DNA from: DAOPXV01 sp035352535
GTDB taxonomy: Bacteria; Muiribacteriota; UBA9980
Direction of reading: 5' to 3'
DNA: 9,884 nt
Assembly (NCBI GenBank): GCA_964545075.1
Contig: CAZJFS010000159.1
Span: forward strand, 1 to 9,884
The notes beneath the pieces were generated by a model. It was not told the DNA's origin and did no database searches. It saw only the letters and a program-made list of their open reading frames with translations. The translations under genes were made by a program, and so were the position numbers. Below, in pieces: positions 7,346-9,884 of the stretch; positions within the stretch are counted from its first letter, which is position 1; every line of letters begins with the position of its first letter.

Positions 7346-7513
7346 CACACAAACAGTACGTTAGCTCCCAAGTCCTGCGCTACCCTTTCCGCGGCGCATT
7401 TAATAAATTCCGGCAAATTATATCGCCCCGCAAAATAACGTAAAAATAACGCAATAAGGAAAAATGGGATTCATATGCCGCAATGAAGAAGTTATTTTAA
7501 GTTATTAAATGTG
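7346..7513. other. Gene-free stretch with possible decayed coding DNA
   Basis: Nothing certain lies here. The - strand is open from 7470 down to a stop at 7321-7323, 49 codons including EFIKCAAERVAQDLGANVLFV, but without a start codon or ribosome site; it could be debris of a gene. Short direct repeats occur: AAAATAACG twice near 7432-7452 and AAGTTATT twice (7489-7496, 7499-7506). A weak TGCGC/GCGCA pair (7376-7380, 7394-7398) has no following T-run, so it is not a credible terminator. Confidence 0.35.
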
Positions 7514-7522
7514 TGATATAAT
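7514..7522 (+). promoter_or_regulatory. Extended -10 promoter (TG-A-TATAAT)
   Basis: TGATATAAT lies about 50 bases before the ATG of the zinc-ribbon/TPR gene, giving a leader of roughly 40 bases. It is an exact match to the extended -10 consensus, and the 12-base string TGTGATATAATA is shared with the promoter before the glyoxalase gene. The -35 region is A/T-rich and does not match TTGACA. It likely drives the zinc-ribbon/TPR and HAD genes. Confidence 0.6.
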
Positions 7523-7570
7523 ATTTAAAATTATGTAATCGGGAAAAGTTGAAGTTGCAAGGAGAAAACC

Positions 7571-8251
7571 ATGATCTGCCCCAAATGCAAATTTTCTATA
7601 CCTCCTGGTCAGTCCGGTTGTCCTCGTTGTTCAAGCCAAAATAAAGGAAGCGCATTTTCTTCGCAGGCAAATAAATCTAAAATAGCATCGGCCGGCGCGT
7701 CGACTTCAGAACAAAATGAAGGAATATGCGGCAGTATCAAGACGTTTTTTCTTTCCGAAGGCGCTCCTAAATGGCAGGTAATTTTACTCGTGGTATTGCT
7801 TTTTGGGGGTTCGTTCATAAAATCATACATAGCTTCCGGGGAGAATGAAAAGAAAGAAGCCGCGCGAACCGCTTCCGAAAGAAACGTGATGATAGATATA
7901 GATAATTTGGTCTCGCAGAATAAATATGAAGAGGCGATAGGAAAATGCGACTTGATAATCAATTCAGCCTCTTCAGGCGATGCTTTGAAATGTGGCGCCA
8001 TTATGGCAAAAGCCAAATCTTTAGGCTATCTGAAAAAATTTCCGGAAGCTGTCAAATGTTGTGACGACTTGCTCAAAATTTGGCCGGAAAGCGCTTCAGC
8101 ATATTTGATGAAAGGCGCGATTTTTTTTGATATGGGCAAAAAAAAAGAAGCGCGCGAAGCGCTTGAAAAATGTATAGCTCTTGATTCTAAAAACAAGTTC
8201 ACTGAAAGCGCCCGCCAGCTTATCTCAGAATTGGAAAAGCAGGGCAAGTGA
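7571..8251 (+). CDS. Zinc-ribbon, single-pass membrane, TPR protein
   Basis: A 226-residue protein with three parts. Residues 1-24 are a zinc ribbon with Cys3, Cys6, Cys17 and Cys20 (CPKC and CPRC, ten residues apart). A Ser/Ala/Gly-rich linker follows, then one hydrophobic helix at about 68-86 (WQVILLVVLLFGGSFI). Residues about 105-222 form TPR-like helical repeats: YEEAIGKCDLII, FPEAVKCCDDLLKIWPESASAYLMKGAIFFDMGKKKEAREALEKC has the classic alternating A/Y/G pattern. With no signal peptide, the ribbon is expected in the cytoplasm and the TPR part outside the membrane, as a scaffold for protein contacts. AAGGAG (7559-7564) precedes the ATG by about six bases. The HAD gene starts 12 bases after the stop. 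Function unknown; similar architectures are often annotated only as zinc-ribbon domain proteins. Confidence 0.82.
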   Translation: MICPKCKFSIPPGQSGCPRCSSQNKGSAFSSQANKSKIASAGASTSEQNEGICGSIKTFFLSEGAPKWQVILLVVLLFGGSFIKSYIASGENEKKEAARTASERNVMIDIDNLVSQNKYEEAIGKCDLIINSASSGDALKCGAIMAKAKSLGYLKKFPEAVKCCDDLLKIWPESASAYLMKGAIFFDMGKKKEAREALEKCIALDSKNKFTESARQLISELEKQGK

Positions 8252-8263
8252 TAAGGGGTTTTT

Positions 8264-9022
8264 ATGACGATCAGGGGAATAATTTTCGACATCAACGGAA
8301 CGCTCGTCGATATCAGCACCAACGAAATGCACGACGGCGTTTATCGCGTTATGAGCAACCTGCTTTCATATCAGGGAATATTTCTCGATCCGGAGCTGTT
8401 GAAGGAAACTTATTTTAAAATTATGAGGCGGCAGTTTGAATCCGGCGGCGAAAAATTTCCGGAGTTCGACGCTTCGGGTATTTTCCGCGAGATTATAACG
8501 TTATATTCGACGGATTTTACGCGCGGGCTGCCGCCTGAAAAGCTTGAACAGTTGCCGCTATTTCTGGCTGAAACGTTTCGCGCCGCGTCGCTTTTTCACC
8601 TGCGGCCTTATCCGGAAGTGGAAGGCGTCATAAAGGCGCTGCATTCGAAATATCGTCTGGCGGCTGTTTCGGACGGTCAGGCAGCTTACGTGGTTGCGGA
8701 ATTGAACGCCGTGGGGCTGCTCGGCTATTTCGATCCTGTGGTCGTGTCCGGCGACTTCGGTTACCGCAAACCCGACGTGCGCCTCTTCGAAACGGCTCTG
8801 GATACGATGCATTTGGGGGCTCGGGAAGTTCTGTTCGTAGGCAACGACATGTATCGCGACGTATATGGCGCGAATGCAAGCGGCATTAAAACGATTTTTT
8901 TCAAATCTGAAAACAGTTGTTCGGAAAATGAAGTTGTTAAACCGGATTACATTATAAATAATTTTAATGAATTATTGGACATAGTTGAATGCCCTCGTCT
9001 AACGCCCGCGCGCCTGCGTTAG
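8264..9022 (+). CDS. HAD-superfamily hydrolase (HAD-IA type)
   Basis: Soluble 252-residue protein with all four HAD motifs. Motif I is IIFDINGTLVD: nucleophile Asp9 and Thr13 are present, but the usual second Asp (general acid/base) is Asn11. Motif II is AAVSDGQ (Ser136), motif III the Lys of YRKPDVRLFETAL (Lys169), and motif IV FVGNDMYRDV with Asp195 and Asp199. A helical cap covers about 17-115. The family contains phosphatases, beta-phosphoglucomutases and dehalogenases; dehalogenases also lack the second Asp, so the Asn may signal altered chemistry. Substrate unknown. AAGGGG (8253-8258) precedes the ATG by five bases. The last ten codons (CPRLTPARLR) and the stop lie within or at the edge of the hairpin at 8995-9026, so the natural C-terminus may have been INNFNELLDIV and the tail acquired. 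Confidence 0.9.
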   Translation: MTIRGIIFDINGTLVDISTNEMHDGVYRVMSNLLSYQGIFLDPELLKETYFKIMRRQFESGGEKFPEFDASGIFREIITLYSTDFTRGLPPEKLEQLPLFLAETFRAASLFHLRPYPEVEGVIKALHSKYRLAAVSDGQAAYVVAELNAVGLLGYFDPVVVSGDFGYRKPDVRLFETALDTMHLGAREVLFVGNDMYRDVYGANASGIKTIFFKSENSCSENEVVKPDYIINNFNELLDIVECPRLTPARLR

Positions 9023-9026
9023 ACGA
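8995..9026 (+). other. Perfect 11-bp stem-loop over the HAD stop codon, attC-like arms
   Basis: TCGTCTAACGC (8995-9005) pairs perfectly with GCGTTAGACGA (9016-9026) around a 10-base loop. It spans the end of the HAD coding sequence, and the stop TAG comes from the right arm. There is no T-run afterwards, so it is not a standard intrinsic terminator, though it could still protect the 3' end. The arms contain GTCTAAC and GTTAGAC, which fit the integron attC core patterns RYYYAAC and GTTRRRY, but the whole element is far shorter than known attC sites and has no room for L boxes. Confidence 0.75.
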
Positions 9027-9093
9027 AATACGCTATTCTCAAGATGCTTGCAAGCCTATCAGCTAAAAAAATCCCTGCGGAGGTGTGTGGAAA

Positions 9094-9825
9094 ATGGCGG
9101 AAATAATAAAATGCCCAAGTTGCGCGTCCGAAGTTTCGAATGATAATGAAATATGCCTGATCTGCGGAGCAAAATTAAATTCAGTCAAGTCGTTTTGGGA
9201 AAGAGAGCCTACGCTCGAATGCCTTGACGTCCGGCCTTTAGATCATTTCGTTAAACCGCCTGCATTACATTCGAAAAACGCATTGGCGGCGAAACGTGAA
9301 GCCAATTCAGGCCCTGAAAGCACCCGCGAACATTATACGGCCGCCGGATTATCTTTAATAATATTTATGGCGGTAATCGGGATCATAGTCGGGCTGTTTG
9401 TTGGATTTCATGGCGGAATTGCCGTGGGTACGGTAGTAGGCGATAGCTTAAATCTTGTGTTTTCAAGGGATCTTTATAGAGAAGCGTCGCTTGTTTCCGG
9501 TTATTATTTTTTTGCGACAATGCTGGCAATCTGCTTTTATACCGGCGGCAGTTTTGGAAAATCAATATACCTGTCAAAAAAATTAAGCGACCAGGACTAT
9601 AAGGCGATGTATTCAAACTACGGCGACCGTCTTATTAGAACATGGGTTTATACGCTTATCGGAATAATGATTAATATTATTTTATTCTTGATTATAGATA
9701 TAACGTTGCTAAATCCACCGTCTTATAATCCTGATCTCGGTTATATTTTAATAGTATTGGGCCATGTTTTAATTGTGTGTGTTACGATATTTTCGATTCA
9801 GCTGGCTAAAGAGCATTCGGCTTAA
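9094..9825 (+). CDS. Zinc-ribbon multi-pass membrane protein
   Basis: A 243-residue protein. Residues 7-24 are a zinc ribbon with Cys7, Cys10, Cys21 and Cys24 (CPSC and CLIC), the same C-x2-C-x10-C-x2-C spacing as the gene at 7571. A hydrophilic linker (28-80) leads to about four hydrophobic segments: 83-105 and the glycine-rich stretch after it, 136-156, 182-206 and 214-236. The ribbon is expected in the cytoplasm. GGAGG (9079-9083) is ten bases before the ATG at 9094; the in-frame GTG at 9085 is only one base from that site, so the ATG is preferred. The gene looks more A/T-rich than purA or purB by eye. No family is recognised beyond the ribbon, and no catalytic motif is seen. The gap before it (71 bases) has no clear promoter. 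Confidence 0.8.
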   Translation: MAEIIKCPSCASEVSNDNEICLICGAKLNSVKSFWEREPTLECLDVRPLDHFVKPPALHSKNALAAKREANSGPESTREHYTAAGLSLIIFMAVIGIIVGLFVGFHGGIAVGTVVGDSLNLVFSRDLYREASLVSGYYFFATMLAICFYTGGSFGKSIYLSKKLSDQDYKAMYSNYGDRLIRTWVYTLIGIMINIILFLIIDITLLNPPSYNPDLGYILIVLGHVLIVCVTIFSIQLAKEHSA

Positions 9826-9827
9826 AA

Positions 9828-9884
9828 TTATTTCAAAACAAAGCTTCTGGAAACCTTCTCAACAAACTTGACTTTAAATGTATA
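9828..9884 (-). CDS. Possible 3' end of a gene on the opposite strand (partial)
   Basis: Read on the - strand, the last 57 bases are open and give YTFKVKFVEKVSRSFVLK followed by TAA at 9830-9828. The alternating charged and hydrophobic residues look like the closing beta strands of a real protein, and the location two bases past the previous stop would make a convergent gene pair. Only 18 codons are visible, so chance cannot be excluded. No family can be named. Confidence 0.3.
   Translation of the reverse strand, partial: YTFKVKFVEKVSRSFVLK

Noticed and set aside
9046..9055. 10-base palindrome GCTTGCAAGC
   Set aside because: It has no loop and no T-run, and no second copy was seen nearby; it could be an operator but nothing supports it.
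9044..9109. Short ATG open frame (21 codons) before the last gene
   Set aside because: No ribosome site, overlaps the start of the zinc-ribbon gene, and has no recognisable content.
1..9884. CRISPR array, tRNA, rRNA, transposase or phage genes
   Set aside because: I read both strands and saw no regularly spaced repeats, no cloverleaf or rRNA-like sequence and no transposase, integrase or phage structural motifs.

Overview
This is a bacterial window in which every confidently called gene lies on the + strand. Starts are preceded by strong Shine-Dalgarno sequences (GGAGG, AAGGAG), and intergenic gaps are mostly short. It holds the last two steps of AMP synthesis (purA, purB) inside a run of accessory genes. 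The purB is of the E. coli-like type (N-terminal HAISPVDGRY motif). I cannot assign a phylum. Isoleucine ATA codons alongside GC-rich codons such as ggc and gcg, and the divergent subtilase, would fit an uncultivated or poorly sampled lineage, but that is inference.

Layout. 1-94: upstream DNA with no convincing gene. 95-6194: a tightly packed run made of a secreted subtilisin-like (S8) protease, purA, purB, a class I SAM-dependent methyltransferase, and a fusion of a VOC (glyoxalase-fold) domain to a leucine-carboxyl-methyltransferase-type (PPM/TIGR00027-like) domain. Gaps of 23, 16, 44 and 32 bases with no visible terminator suggest one transcript or overlapping transcripts. 6195-6404: a 210-base leader with an extended -10 promoter and an inverted repeat. 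6405-7288: a glyoxalase I with all four metal ligands, then a four-helix membrane protein resembling DUF1772. 7289-7570: a decayed intergenic stretch with what looks like the last 18 codons of a GNAT acetyltransferase, a possible antisense remnant, and a second extended -10 promoter. 7571-9022: a zinc-ribbon/membrane/TPR protein and a HAD hydrolase, 12 bases apart. The HAD gene ends inside a perfect 11-bp stem-loop whose arms match the attC core consensus. 9094-9825: a zinc-ribbon multi-pass membrane protein. The last 57 bases may be the end of a gene on the - strand.

How the genes relate. PurA makes adenylosuccinate from IMP and PurB cleaves it to AMP, so these two form a clear functional pair. 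The two methyltransferases, the VOC-methyltransferase fusion, the glyoxalase and the DUF1772-like protein could be a small-molecule modification or detoxification set, but no substrate can be read from the sequence. The two zinc-ribbon proteins share the same C-x2-C-x10-C-x2-C spacing and lie on either side of the HAD gene. I did not find a clearly new defence or mobile system. The strongest unusual items are the VOC-methyltransferase fusion, the GNAT remnant and the attC-like hairpin at the HAD stop codon.
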